Origin: a virus
Strand: one strand, 5' to 3'
IMG/VR virus record: IMGVR_UViG_3300018083_000114
Location: 1 to 23,430 of that record
Length of the DNA stretch: 23,430 bases
Of the stretch, positions 8,400-15,640 are shown one piece after another. A program made the position numbers and the translations under genes. Position 1 is the first letter of the stretch, and every line of letters begins with the position of its first letter. The notes under the pieces were generated by a model. That model worked only from the letters and a program-made list of their open reading frames with translations, ran no database searches and had not been told where the DNA came from.

Positions 8400-10317
8400 C
8401 TGTAGCCTTAGTAAATTTATTGTTGTCTTCTACATTTTTAAATAGGATCCACATATCCTGACCGCGCACCTGTACTGAGCCGCTAACTTTTACATCTTGT
8501 GCCGTTGTTGCGCTTGAGCTAATGGAATCACCACCACCACTCCTTGTAGCTGTTGTAGCACCCGGACCACCAATACTAGAACTGTGAGCTTTGCTAATTG
8601 AAGATGAAAGAGCCGATGAAATAGCAACTAAGGCCACTCCCGCGGCGATCGCTGTATAAGGATTTTTTAAAGCGAACTTCGCCGCTAGTAATGCAACACC
8701 CTGGGCTATTAATATTTCACCAAGTTGCTTCCCGAACGTGGCAACTGTCTTTAAAATATCTTCGCCGAAGTTCCCAACTCCAGCAATAGCATTTCCTAAC
8801 GCCTCACCTATCCCCGCGAGTGAATTTGCTATCAGTGGTCCTAAGTCTATAAATGCCTGTTGAATTTTAGCCGTATGAGTTTGGGCGCTCGCTGCCATCT
8901 TCGCTAGACCAGCTTCAAACCTCGCCGCTACTGTTTCTGAGTCTATCCCCTTAAATAAAGATGCTGTGTCAGGAGGTGTAACTACTGTTGCTGAAAGATC
9001 CTGAAAGCTTTGTTTTAATCTGTCTACCGATTTAATAGCTTCCTGATAACCGGCTACCTGAGCCGACAATATTCTAAGCCTTGAAGTATCGTTTACATTA
9101 GTATTCTCAATCTCCTTATTCAGTTTGGCAATAGCTTCCTGATAAGCATTGACGGTATCCGGTTTAAGGTCTGATTTCTCCCTGGCTTTCCGTAGTTCTT
9201 CTAACTTCTTTATTTGGGCATTTGTAGCAATTATCTCAGCACCAATGTTTGCAAGTTTCTGCTGATCTACTACGTTGGTCTCTTCAAATTGGTCGTTAAG
9301 GTCTTTAATCTTAGCCTGCAAAGAATCTAAAGTGGTAATCTGCTGTTGTGTGGCTGGCCCCGCAATGGTCTGTATCTTAGAAGTAGTATCTACAAGTACC
9401 TTGCTTAATCCTGTAGCCTCGTCAGTTAACTTAATAAGTTTAATTCCTAACCTATCCGCTACCACGCCAGCCTCTTTAAAAGCCGTGGCGTAAGTTTCTG
9501 CGTTTAACTCTCCACTGTTCAGACCCTTAATTAAGAAGTCTAAACCTTCTTTCATTTGGTCTACCGAAGCCTGACCACCTAAAAGAGAATTGAAAAAGTT
9601 TAGAAAACCTTCTGTAGCATCTGACAGCGCACCGACGAAACTACTTTTACCTAAAGAGACTTTAAAGTTCTCCCATGAAGCCGTCAACCGGGCTACTTTG
9701 GTAGCAGTGTTCTCAGAGAACCCGCCCATTTTAGTTAACTCATCCTCTGCTATCTTTCCGACAGCCTCTGAAACTTCAGCTATCGAAGCGGTAGCCAGTG
9801 CCACGCCTCCCATTTTCTCTTTAAGAGCTACCGCACTAATACCTAAGTTGTCCAGGATTAAAGGAGACTTTCGGCCAATACCGGTAACGATAGAATCTAC
9901 CAGGTAGTCAACTGACTGCCCTGTTTGCTGTGCCCTGATGGCTGCAAACTCTAAAAGTTTAGGAAGTGCCTCTAGCGATATCCCAAAGTTTGTGGCTTGG
10001 ACGGTTCTTTTCATTAACTCCAACTCACTTACCGTTCCTGCTGTGGCTTCCTTTAGTTGCGTCATCAGCTTAGTGGCGTTAGGAAGCCTATCGAATGCTG
10101 CCTTTACGCCTTCAGCCTCACCGGCTAATTTAGCTACCTCAAAAGCAAAACTAGCCACCTGTTGGACGCCAAAAGCGATACCCACAGTTTTGGCCATAGA
10201 AGAAAGACCGCTAGTAAATGAGTTTAGCTTGCTTTGAGTCTGCGAAAGTTGTTTTGTGAAATTTGCCGCGTTAGCAGAAATTTCAACAGCCATTTTAGCT
10301 AGTACCGTTTCTGCCAT
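8392..10317 (-). CDS. Tail tape measure protein
   Basis: 641 aa. The N-terminus 'MAVEISANAANFTKQLSQTQ' (from residue 9) is the typical opening of tape measure proteins (ana.F...l....). The middle (about 330-440) is charged, heptad-like coiled coil with many Gln, Lys and Leu. The stretch 540-595 is Ala-, Leu- and Val-rich and could insert in a membrane during DNA ejection. The short length implies a tail of under about 100 nm if the usual rule of ~1.5 angstrom per residue holds. It follows the chaperone G/G-T pair with a 23-nt overlap, the canonical order for siphophages. Either ATG (10317 or the second Met at 10293) could be the start; the first one is used because it keeps the overlap with the G-T frame. 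Confidence 0.9.
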   Translation of the reverse strand: MAETVLAKMAVEISANAANFTKQLSQTQSKLNSFTSGLSSMAKTVGIAFGVQQVASFAFEVAKLAGEAEGVKAAFDRLPNATKLMTQLKEATAGTVSELELMKRTVQATNFGISLEALPKLLEFAAIRAQQTGQSVDYLVDSIVTGIGRKSPLILDNLGISAVALKEKMGGVALATASIAEVSEAVGKIAEDELTKMGGFSENTATKVARLTASWENFKVSLGKSSFVGALSDATEGFLNFFNSLLGGQASVDQMKEGLDFLIKGLNSGELNAETYATAFKEAGVVADRLGIKLIKLTDEATGLSKVLVDTTSKIQTIAGPATQQQITTLDSLQAKIKDLNDQFEETNVVDQQKLANIGAEIIATNAQIKKLEELRKAREKSDLKPDTVNAYQEAIAKLNKEIENTNVNDTSRLRILSAQVAGYQEAIKSVDRLKQSFQDLSATVVTPPDTASLFKGIDSETVAARFEAGLAKMAASAQTHTAKIQQAFIDLGPLIANSLAGIGEALGNAIAGVGNFGEDILKTVATFGKQLGEILIAQGVALLAAKFALKNPYTAIAAGVALVAISSALSSSISKAHSSSIGGPGATTATRSGGGDSISSSATTAQDVKVSGSVQVRGQDMWILFKNVEDNNKFTKATGG

Positions 10318-10998
10318 TCTTGCGGTTCTTTATGGGTTTGTCTCTAAACCTATCCAACATTTGCTGATAAAGTATTTTACCCGTTATCCGTTCAGCCTTA
10401 TCAGAATGATCTTTTATATCATCATACGATAGCTTGTAAAAATCTTGCCCCTCAAATTGCTCCCCGTTTTCTTTCTTCCAATTCGCATTTGCAAATAGTG
10501 CATCTGAATTTCTCGCTAGCAGGATCATTAGTTCGTGATCCTCTTTCCTTTTCTGCTGTAATCCTAAAATTCTATCTATCCAAATGCTCCAATCATATAA
10601 ACTAAGCCCCCAGAAGTACTCTGACTTCATCCCCAGTTCTACGATGGCTAGATAATGCCATTGCTCGACTGTAGTACTTGCCCCGTCGCCGGGGCTGGAA
10701 GGTTTTTTAGTAAATACACTTTAAATAATTCTGTCGTGATCTCAGTCATTTTCGTTTGACCTAATTCATCCAGCCAATCCGATACATCCACTTCCAGAAA
10801 GTCAATCGGTTGTTTATTTGACATTGCATAGTGTTTGGCGCAACAGAAATAAAAGGTCAAATTGAAATCTATGTCGTTAGACTTCATCTGCTCGAAAACA
10901 TCTTCGATAGTTTTCGTTCCTGCTATCTGGTTTATCAACTTGAAAGTATAAGTTCCAAGTTTAAAACCTCGCTGTTTACCAAATACCTCAAATTCCAT
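10295..10998 (-). CDS. Tail assembly chaperone gpG-T, made by -1 ribosomal frameshift
   Basis: A fusion of the G frame (10998 to the slip site at 10702-10708) with the -1 frame down to 10295, giving about 234 aa. The second frame is open through the slip site: after the shift it reads PSSPGDGASTTVEQWHYLAI and then VELGMKSEYFWGLSLYDW, the classic start of the T domain ('lA...LGms...fw.Ls..e'). A stand-alone start at ATG 10630 would cut off that conserved 'EQWHYLAIVELG' stretch, which argues that the natural product is the fusion. In lambda-like phages, G and G-T bind the tape measure and recruit tail tube subunits; the gene order here (tube, G/G-T, tape measure) fits. The frameshift efficiency cannot be read from sequence. 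Confidence 0.85.
10648..10998 (-). CDS. Tail assembly chaperone gpG
   Basis: 116 aa, produced when ribosomes do not slip. 'MEFEVFGKQRGFKLGTYTFK' and 'FEQMKSNDIDFNLTFYFCCA' match the small alpha-helical chaperones encoded between the tail tube and tape measure genes. The C-terminal ~17 residues after the slippery codons (LPAPATGQVLQSSNGII) are low complexity, as expected of sequence that overlaps the -1 frame. Its ATG overlaps the stop of the major tail protein by one base (TAATG). It is expected to be a cytoplasmic, non-virion helper that coats the tape measure before tube polymerisation. Confidence 0.85.
   Translation of the reverse strand: MEFEVFGKQRGFKLGTYTFKLINQIAGTKTIEDVFEQMKSNDIDFNLTFYFCCAKHYAMSNKQPIDFLEVDVSDWLDELGQTKMTEITTELFKVYLLKNLPAPATGQVLQSSNGII
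10680..10708 (-). promoter_or_regulatory. -1 programmed ribosomal frameshift signal
   Basis: On the minus strand the heptamer A AAA AAC (10702-10708) is in phase with the G reading frame (CTA AAA AAC). Six bases later comes a perfect 6-bp GC stem, GCCCCG with CGGGGC, closed by the tetraloop GCGA, a GNRA loop (10680-10695). Slippery heptamer, 6-nt spacer and stable stem are the standard parts of a -1 frameshift site, and slipping here joins G to the open T frame. Confidence 0.88.
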
Positions 10999-11411
10999 TA
11001 CGAGTTATATAAGTAAAGTGGTCCGCGTGGGGTGAATGTTGCTGAATATGTCGAAGGCGCGTTTACCGGGTTAGTCCATGTGAATGAACTTACAAAAGCC
11101 TCACCTTCAAAGTATGGATCGTCCACAGTATTAGACGTAGCCATCCGAACGGTCACAGTAGCTTTATTCATCGCTAGTTCTGCGAGTGCCTGTAGTCCTA
11201 CAGGAGCATCAAGTTTAGTATTACCGTCTACTTGAATATTCCAGTCCGTAGATCCTGCCGCGTACGTCACCGCCCCGTCATTGTCCTTACAAGTCGTTTC
11301 AATTTGATTATTGGTTATAGTGAGGGTTCCGCCAGTAGTACAGCCGATAGCCGTACCATCGAGATAAACCAGCACGCCATTACCTGATATAGTTCCTGCT
11401 GTTACTGCCAT
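10998..11411 (-). CDS. Major tail tube protein
   Basis: 137 aa. 'GNGVLVYLDGTAIGCTTGGT' with 'LTITNNQIETTCKDNDGA', 'WNIQVDGNTKLD' and a late 'GEAFVSSFTWTNPVNAPSTY' is the pattern of the small tail tube proteins of long-tailed phages (beta-sandwich, 'SatS..G..ysatftg.G'). It lies between the tail completion genes and the chaperones, its normal place. The ATG is preceded at 9 nt by the element ATCACAATTAAAAA, which also precedes the capsid gene; both products are needed in hundreds of copies per virion. Confidence 0.88.
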   Translation of the reverse strand: MAVTAGTISGNGVLVYLDGTAIGCTTGGTLTITNNQIETTCKDNDGAVTYAAGSTDWNIQVDGNTKLDAPVGLQALAELAMNKATVTVRMATSNTVDDPYFEGEAFVSSFTWTNPVNAPSTYSATFTPRGPLYLYNS

Positions 11412-11415
11412 TTTA

Positions 11416-11592
11416 TTAAGTTTTTAATTGTGATAGGTTCATTTTATGTTTCTTCTTTGGCGGAAACACGCCTTTATACTCTTCACAGGAACTACCTAGC
11501 TCCTTAAATTTCTCTTCTGTTACTACCAGCACCGTGTTAACTGGCTTCATTTTACCTAGTATCTCAGTGGACTTTGTTAATATCACTCTCAC
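11416..11592 (-). CDS. Small hypothetical protein between tail completion and tail tube genes (58 aa)
   Basis: An open frame filling the gap between its neighbours. It starts at GTG 11592, which overlaps the TGA of the upstream gene (GTGA), and stops TAA at 11416, five bases before the tail tube ATG. It begins MRVILTKSTEILGKMKPVNT and ends 'PPKKKHKMNLSQLKT'; it is basic with a short hydrophobic strand (VNTVLVV). A second GTG at 11586 is an alternative start. The tight fit between both neighbours supports it being real. I do not recognise the family; a small neck or tail accessory protein is possible. Its last codons are part of the 14-bp element before the tail tube gene. Confidence 0.6.
   Translation of the reverse strand: MRVILTKSTEILGKMKPVNTVLVVTEEKFKELGSSCEEYKGVFPPKKKHKMNLSQLKT
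11421..11434 (-). promoter_or_regulatory. Shared 14-bp leader element (copy before major tail gene)
   Basis: On the minus strand this reads ATCACAATTAAAAA, identical to the 14 bases directly before the major capsid ATG (15641-15654). Here it ends 9 nt upstream of the major tail ATG. An A-rich unstructured leader favours translation in Bacteroidota, which often lack Shine-Dalgarno pairing. A promoter or mRNA-processing role is also possible. Function is inferred from the repeat and its placement. Confidence 0.45.
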
Positions 11593-12005
11593 GTTACCGT
11601 TCTATATTGTTCCGCTGCATAAGTCGTTACATGCACATGCATTTCAGCCGACTCATCAAAAGCATCTCTATCCGTCACTAGCCAAATTCTTTTGAACGTA
11701 CAAACTGCTGTTACTGAACTCACATTATCTAGTGCCGCCCTTGTCGCTTCGTGTAGCTGCTCAGTTAGTCTAAAGTTCTTAGCGTAGTGCAATACGTCAT
11801 AAGTAGGGTAATCTAAAGTGCTTTCAATCTCCTTTCCCTGACTTACTGAACTGTTCGCTGTTTTCGCTACTACTATGTATGGCCCCTTCTCAGTTTGTGG
11901 TGCTTTAAAAGGATAAACTTTAAACTTGCTTGTGGCCTCATTCTGCCCAACAAGAACCTGTACTTGATTGCTATCAGTTAAAATTTCTACTATCCCTGAT
12001 GTCAT
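11589..12005 (-). CDS. Tail completion / tail terminator protein (DUF3168-like)
   Basis: 138 aa. 'TEKGPYIVVAKTANSSVSQG' followed by 'STLDYPTYDVLHYAKNFRLT' and 'ALDNVSSVTAVCTFKRIWLVTDRDAFDESAEMH' (given as separate patterns) matches the tail completion proteins that cap the tail tube and join it to the head (HK97 gp10 neighbour, lambda gpU-like). It sits between the gp10-like gene and the tail tube gene, the expected location. Its ATG overlaps the upstream stop by 4 nt. Assignment rests on size, order and the 'P.i.....' beta-strand pattern; confidence is moderate to high. Confidence 0.72.
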   Translation of the reverse strand: MTSGIVEILTDSNQVQVLVGQNEATSKFKVYPFKAPQTEKGPYIVVAKTANSSVSQGKEIESTLDYPTYDVLHYAKNFRLTEQLHEATRAALDNVSSVTAVCTFKRIWLVTDRDAFDESAEMHVHVTTYAAEQYRTVT

Positions 12006-12445
12006 TTTAAGTACCTCCTCATTGTTCTTACCATTACTTTTCCAATCTCCTTCGCTATCCCACCTTCTACTATTCCTTTCGTTAAATTGAAAGCTGGCTT
12101 CATAAAAGGCTTAGGCCTCATAAATCCACGCCTCGCTCCTTTCCTATTCCTTCTGGGTTTAGTCCCGTATTCCACCAAGTGCCCAGAGAACCCCTTAAAA
12201 CCTCCCTTTCTTCTCGGACCTACTCTAACTTCGCCTAATTTGTCAGCCCTCTTTACGTTTACCTTAGTGACTCCTATTGAATCAACTAGATTTCCAGTCG
12301 GCCCCTCTGGCGCTAAACCTTTAGCCCGTTCTACCAGTGGTTTCGCTGCCGCAGCGTGTGCCGTTCCTAAAGTGGAATGTTGTAACTGTTTAGGCCACTC
12401 CCTCAGCACGTCATCAATCTCCTTTTTACCAGTAACTGAAATCAT
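12002..12445 (-). CDS. HK97 gp10-like neck/tail component
   Basis: 147 aa, strongly basic. It has the HK97 gp10 pattern: an N-terminal helix ('KKEIDDVLREWPKQLQ'), 'ERAKGLAPEGPTGNLVDSIG', 'GFSGHLVEYGT' and 'RGFMRPKPFMKPAFN'. The 'GHLVEYGT..RP.PFM.PA' core is characteristic. Proteins of this family act at the head-tail interface or as tail accessory proteins. Between 'GT' and 'RRGFM' there is an Arg/Lys-rich insert. It overlaps the head closure gene by 20 nt and the tail completion gene by 4 nt. Confidence 0.85.
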   Translation of the reverse strand: MISVTGKKEIDDVLREWPKQLQHSTLGTAHAAAAKPLVERAKGLAPEGPTGNLVDSIGVTKVNVKRADKLGEVRVGPRRKGGFKGFSGHLVEYGTKPRRNRKGARRGFMRPKPFMKPAFNLTKGIVEGGIAKEIGKVMVRTMRRYLK

Positions 12446-12842
12446 ATATTAACCCAGAAGAAAACCCAATCGTAAAACCACCTTCCAACTGTTCCACGTA
12501 CTCCCCACCGCTTTCAGTCTCGATACTTAAATATCCCTTTCTTCCTATCTCTGTTACTGAGATGATGTTGTAAGGAATACCATCACAAACAATCCTGTTT
12601 TTTGGAGTGATGTCATCCCGATAACGGCACGTAAACTCTACATTCAAAAAATCCGTGAGTTTATCCGCCCGATAAGACTCATTCCCTCTGCGTTCATTTT
12701 TACTAGCCCAAACAGTTGGATTAATACCTATACTCTCCCATCCTGACTCTTCATCTTCGTTAGACTCGTTCTCACCTACAACCTTATATTGAAAGGTTAT
12801 ACGCCTATCGAGTCTGCCAATTTGTTCTTTAGTGTTAAGCAT
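12426..12842 (-). CDS. Head closure / head-tail adaptor protein
   Basis: 138 aa. The start 'IGRLDRRITFQYKVVGENES' is the signature opening of SPP1 gp16-like head closure proteins ('G.LdrRItiq...'), followed by 'WASKNERRGNESYRADKLTD' and 'TCRYRDDITPKNRIVCDGIPYNIISV', the family's 'f..Ry..di...~ri...g..Y.I..v' pattern. It plugs the connector after DNA filling and receives the tail. The ATG at 12842 lies inside the end of the upstream glycosyltransferase gene (46-nt overlap); no later Met precedes the conserved start, so this start is kept. Confidence 0.85.
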   Translation of the reverse strand: MLNTKEQIGRLDRRITFQYKVVGENESNEDEESGWESIGINPTVWASKNERRGNESYRADKLTDFLNVEFTCRYRDDITPKNRIVCDGIPYNIISVTEIGRKGYLSIETESGGEYVEQLEGGFTIGFSSGLIYDFSYW

Positions 12843-13516
12843 TGGATAGCGTTTATCTCTTCGTTGCTCAGTCCATTAAGAGCTTGTTCTAGTGAATATT
12901 CACTACCTAACTTTTCAAAAGGCCAAATATTAACGTCACTCTTTAACCCTATGGCTACCGGTTCGCTTGTTGCAATTCTCTTTTCTAAAAAACCCTTCCT
13001 GGCCATTATCATCGTAGAGTTGTTGTCTAACCCTTTGTTGATGTTATCCGGCCAAATAGTTCCTACTGCCTGGAGTGCCTTCTTAGAGATTGCCCTACCC
13101 GTTCCAAAGTATGCGTGATGCTTAGTCATACGCCTGCATTCCCCCGTTCTCGTGTCCATCATAATGAAGTCTGAAAGCGCCATTATATCCCGGTCCCAGT
13201 TGTACAGGTTTAGGAACTCATCTTTAAAAAGGTCATCCGAACCAATCTCAACCAGATAGTCAAAATCTTTTCTTAATGCCTGACTTATCCCGTAGTTTTT
13301 CTTAGCTCCCAGCGGATCATTCTTAGTAAAGCACCAATCAACCCCATACTTTTCGCAAAGTGGTATCATTGACTCTTCAGAAATTACCGCCAGTACTTGG
13401 ATGTTAAAACCCGGAACTTTGCGGAGTCTGGAGATGCCCATAAAACATATTTCAGTTATCACGGGCCGTTTCCAGACTGCCACAAAGAACAATAGCTTAA
13501 TAGCAGTATTCTGCAT
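12797..13516 (-). CDS. GT-A-like glycosyltransferase inside the head-neck gene block
   Basis: 239 aa. It opens with a beta strand and 'WKRPVITEI', then 'NDPLGAKKN' (66-74) and 'DYLVEIGSDDLF' (about 86-97), where GSDD fits the metal-binding DxD region of GT-A enzymes. A C-terminal 'VAIGLKSDVNIWPFEK' follows. The motifs and their spacing are shared with the gene at 20405-21193 (NNPLGFKWN, FVGSSDW, STNLWPQK), so the two are paralogues. It overlaps the connector gene by 20 nt and the head closure gene by 46 nt, so it is made with virion proteins. Donor and acceptor are unknown: a virion protein or a host glycan could be modified. Glycosyltransferase fold is well supported; the target is inference. 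Confidence 0.72.
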   Translation of the reverse strand: MQNTAIKLLFFVAVWKRPVITEICFMGISRLRKVPGFNIQVLAVISEESMIPLCEKYGVDWCFTKNDPLGAKKNYGISQALRKDFDYLVEIGSDDLFKDEFLNLYNWDRDIMALSDFIMMDTRTGECRRMTKHHAYFGTGRAISKKALQAVGTIWPDNINKGLDNNSTMIMARKGFLEKRIATSEPVAIGLKSDVNIWPFEKLGSEYSLEQALNGLSNEEINAIQCLTLKNKLADSIGV

Positions 13517-14063
13517 TCCAGTAAACTTTTATAGGGTCTAACGTCTTCATCCAGGCGTCTGAGTTTTCCATAGTGTCTCCCCGTTTCTCATAGTCTACAG
13601 CGATCTTTTTTTTAACCGCTGTTTTTATGATCTCAGGTACAGCCGCGGCGTTAGCATAACCGGCCACGTAAGTAATTACTACGTTACTCAATGACAGATT
13701 TGTAGAAGGCCACGTATCAGTCACTCGCACGCGCGCGAGGCCCGAAGCTATGTCTACAGAATAGTCACCTGAATCGATTGTCTGACTTCCGTCATCCTGA
13801 TCCGAGTAAACTATTGAAGTCAAAGCCGTCACAGGCCCGTAAGGAAGTAATACTTCTTTGCCTATTAGAGCAGTGAGACTTACCGTCCTTGTACGAGTGA
13901 TAAAACTAAGCCCCGCGTATGCCTCACACTCAGCAGTCGCAGACGCAATCAAAGACGTCAATAAAACGTCTTCGCTACTACTGTCGATCTTTAGCCAGGT
14001 TTTAACCTCTTCTAAAGAAACGACTAGTGTAGCCGGTTGCGTCGCGTTGCTGTAGATTATCAT
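13497..14063 (-). CDS. Head-tail connector protein (HK97 gp6-like)
   Basis: 188 aa. 'VSLEEVKTWLKIDSSSEDVL' then 'LTSLIASATAECEAYAG' is the standard gp6-like opening ('l.evK.~L.id...dD..l..li.aA...~e.~t'). The family is all-helical at the start and forms a ring under the portal that later binds head closure protein. Here a beta-rich middle ('LTSIVYSDQDDGSQTIDSGDYSVDI') and 'NVVITYVAGYANAAAVPEII' complete a longer, SPP1 gp15 / HK97 gp6-like version. It follows the 71-aa gene by 22 nt. Its last codons overlap the downstream glycosyltransferase start. Confidence 0.85.
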   Translation of the reverse strand: MIIYSNATQPATLVVSLEEVKTWLKIDSSSEDVLLTSLIASATAECEAYAGLSFITRTRTVSLTALIGKEVLLPYGPVTALTSIVYSDQDDGSQTIDSGDYSVDIASGLARVRVTDTWPSTNLSLSNVVITYVAGYANAAAVPEIIKTAVKKKIAVDYEKRGDTMENSDAWMKTLDPIKVYWNAEYCY

Positions 14064-14085
14064 CTGGTGTGAACCTTTTTAACTC

Positions 14086-14301
14086 CTACACGATGCGGCG
14101 CAAATCCGAGTTCGGCTGTCTTGATCTTACGATCAATTTTTTTTTATCAGCTTCATCAAATTCAAAGAGACCAAAAAACAATGCTGCTTCCTTATCGGAA
14201 ACCTCAATCTTTACGCCTCTCTTAGCGACGACATCTTTCTTTTTTCCATTTTCTAGTTCGACCTGGCGAAGCAGAAAATCTTTTTTAGGTATTACTTTCA
14301 T
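14086..14301 (-). CDS. Small hypothetical protein after major capsid (71 aa)
   Basis: A short, Lys-rich protein (starts MKVIPKKDFLLRQVELENGK) with an acidic middle and a 'ALFFGLFEFDEADKKKLIV' helix-turn-helix-like stretch. It starts two bases after the capsid stop (TAATATG), so translation is probably coupled. Position between capsid and connector suggests a small head accessory protein, but no family is recognised and nothing proves virion incorporation. The overlapping plus-strand frame in this stretch is judged a shadow. Confidence 0.6.
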   Translation of the reverse strand: MKVIPKKDFLLRQVELENGKKKDVVAKRGVKIEVSDKEAALFFGLFEFDEADKKKLIVRSRQPNSDLRRIV

Positions 14302-14302
14302 A

Positions 14303-15640
14303 TTATGTTAATGCTGGTACGGTAGTCACCCAATCTTTAATTACTGCAAACTCCTGAGGTTGCTCAATATCAACGTCAGCGTAAGTGTTAACCACGATAC
14401 GTATCTTGTTAACAAGCGCTTGCGTGTATGGATCGAAAAGTATACCAACACCGCCCCAGGTAGCAAGAATTGCTGAACTCCAGTTTGTGGAGAAGATCAT
14501 TGCAGATAGCGCAGTAGTTGTCTCTGTCAAATCGTTAGGAACGCGATTCGTTACGATGAATGGATGCCCCAGCAACGATGTGTCTTGTGGATTAAGGATA
14601 AAATTACCTTCAACTCCTGACGCTTGTCGTGGTGTTCTAAGCAAAACAGCATATCCATCAGTATTGAACAACCAACCTGAACGACCATCACGTGCGTTGT
14701 CTACCATAGGAGCCGTAAGCATAGCTACGATAGCACCGTAGGTCAAGTCACCTCCAGAAGATCCCAAAGAAATAACATTTACCCCAGTAGTGTTTATAAT
14801 ACCTACAGGATTGTTGCCACCGGTAGCTCCTGAAATAAATGCTGCGTCAATTGCTTGCGCGATACCGCGTTCAATCTTAGATCTTAGATACTGTTCTGTG
14901 ATTTCGTTGGATTGCACCAGCATCTGACCTGAAATGTCCGTGTAACCTGCGAGTCTCTTAGGAGACAAGTCAACAGCGTCAAAAGTCAGCGTAAACTCGT
15001 CAGCAGAACTGTTTTCAGTCTCCCATGCAAACGTAGCCTCATTAGTTGAACGTGGTATTTTAATATTACCTTTTAGCCCGGTGTATTTGGTCACCCCAAG
15101 ACGATCAACAACAGGGTCGATACTTAAAGAAGGGATCATTGGACGATACTCAGTTCTTACAAGGTCTACTCCTTCAGTGGCGACATCCAGTAAGCTCTTG
15201 TGACCATATTGAATCATCCTATTAGGGATAAGGATATTCCCGTTAAGCGTAAGACCTGATTCAGAGGCTTCTTTAATAGCTTCTTCAGCCATCTCTTTTT
15301 CAAAACCACTGACAGAACCTAGTCTGCCCTCTTTCTTGTTCCATACATCTGCAAAAGCCTTCCTATAGGAATACCTGGAAAGCTCTTTATTCTCAGAATA
15401 GTTATCCTGAACTGCACCAACAGCGGAGGCTGCTTTTTCTGCTACGCTCTTTTTCTTCCGGTTTTCAATAGCTTCGAGTTTCTTAATCTCAGCTTCTAAA
15501 ACTTCCAACTCATCGTTATAAGTTGAAAGTTGTGTTTCCTCTGCTTCGGCGAGTACACGGCTTTTAGCCGCTTCAACCAGGGCATCAAATTTATTTTGCT
15601 TATCCGCCCGATCTTCGAGTTTACTTTTTAATTTGTCCAT
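14303..15640 (-). CDS. Major capsid protein, HK97 fold
   Basis: 445 aa. Residues 1 to about 115 are charged coiled coil (KLKSKLEDRADKQNKFDALV), the delta scaffolding domain that the prohead protease removes. The capsid body starts near 'GNILIPNRMI' and shows HK97 gp5 marks: 'NIKIPRSTNEATFAWETE', 'LSPKRLAGYTDISGQMLVQS', 'IERGIAQAIDAAFISGATGG' and 'NPVGIINTTG', ending in 'FAVIKDW'. No Lys-Asn cross-link site could be assigned. The ATG follows the 14-bp element ATCACAATTAAAAA with no gap. It overlaps the protease gene by 20 nt. Confidence 0.95.
   Translation of the reverse strand: MDKLKSKLEDRADKQNKFDALVEAAKSRVLAEAEETQLSTYNDELEVLEAEIKKLEAIENRKKKSVAEKAASAVGAVQDNYSENKELSRYSYRKAFADVWNKKEGRLGSVSGFEKEMAEEAIKEASESGLTLNGNILIPNRMIQYGHKSLLDVATEGVDLVRTEYRPMIPSLSIDPVVDRLGVTKYTGLKGNIKIPRSTNEATFAWETENSSADEFTLTFDAVDLSPKRLAGYTDISGQMLVQSNEITEQYLRSKIERGIAQAIDAAFISGATGGNNPVGIINTTGVNVISLGSSGGDLTYGAIVAMLTAPMVDNARDGRSGWLFNTDGYAVLLRTPRQASGVEGNFILNPQDTSLLGHPFIVTNRVPNDLTETTTALSAMIFSTNWSSAILATWGGVGILFDPYTQALVNKIRIVVNTYADVDIEQPQEFAVIKDWVTTVPALT

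Noticed and set aside
10295-10630. Stand-alone 111-aa gene starting at ATG 10630
   Set aside because: Its frame extends upstream with conserved T-domain sequence to the slippery site, so it is treated as the second part of the frameshift product.
14069-14311. 80-aa plus-strand frame opposite the small gene after capsid
   Set aside because: Phe/Ser-rich antisense translation of Lys/Glu codons; the minus-strand frame is coupled to capsid and fits operon direction.
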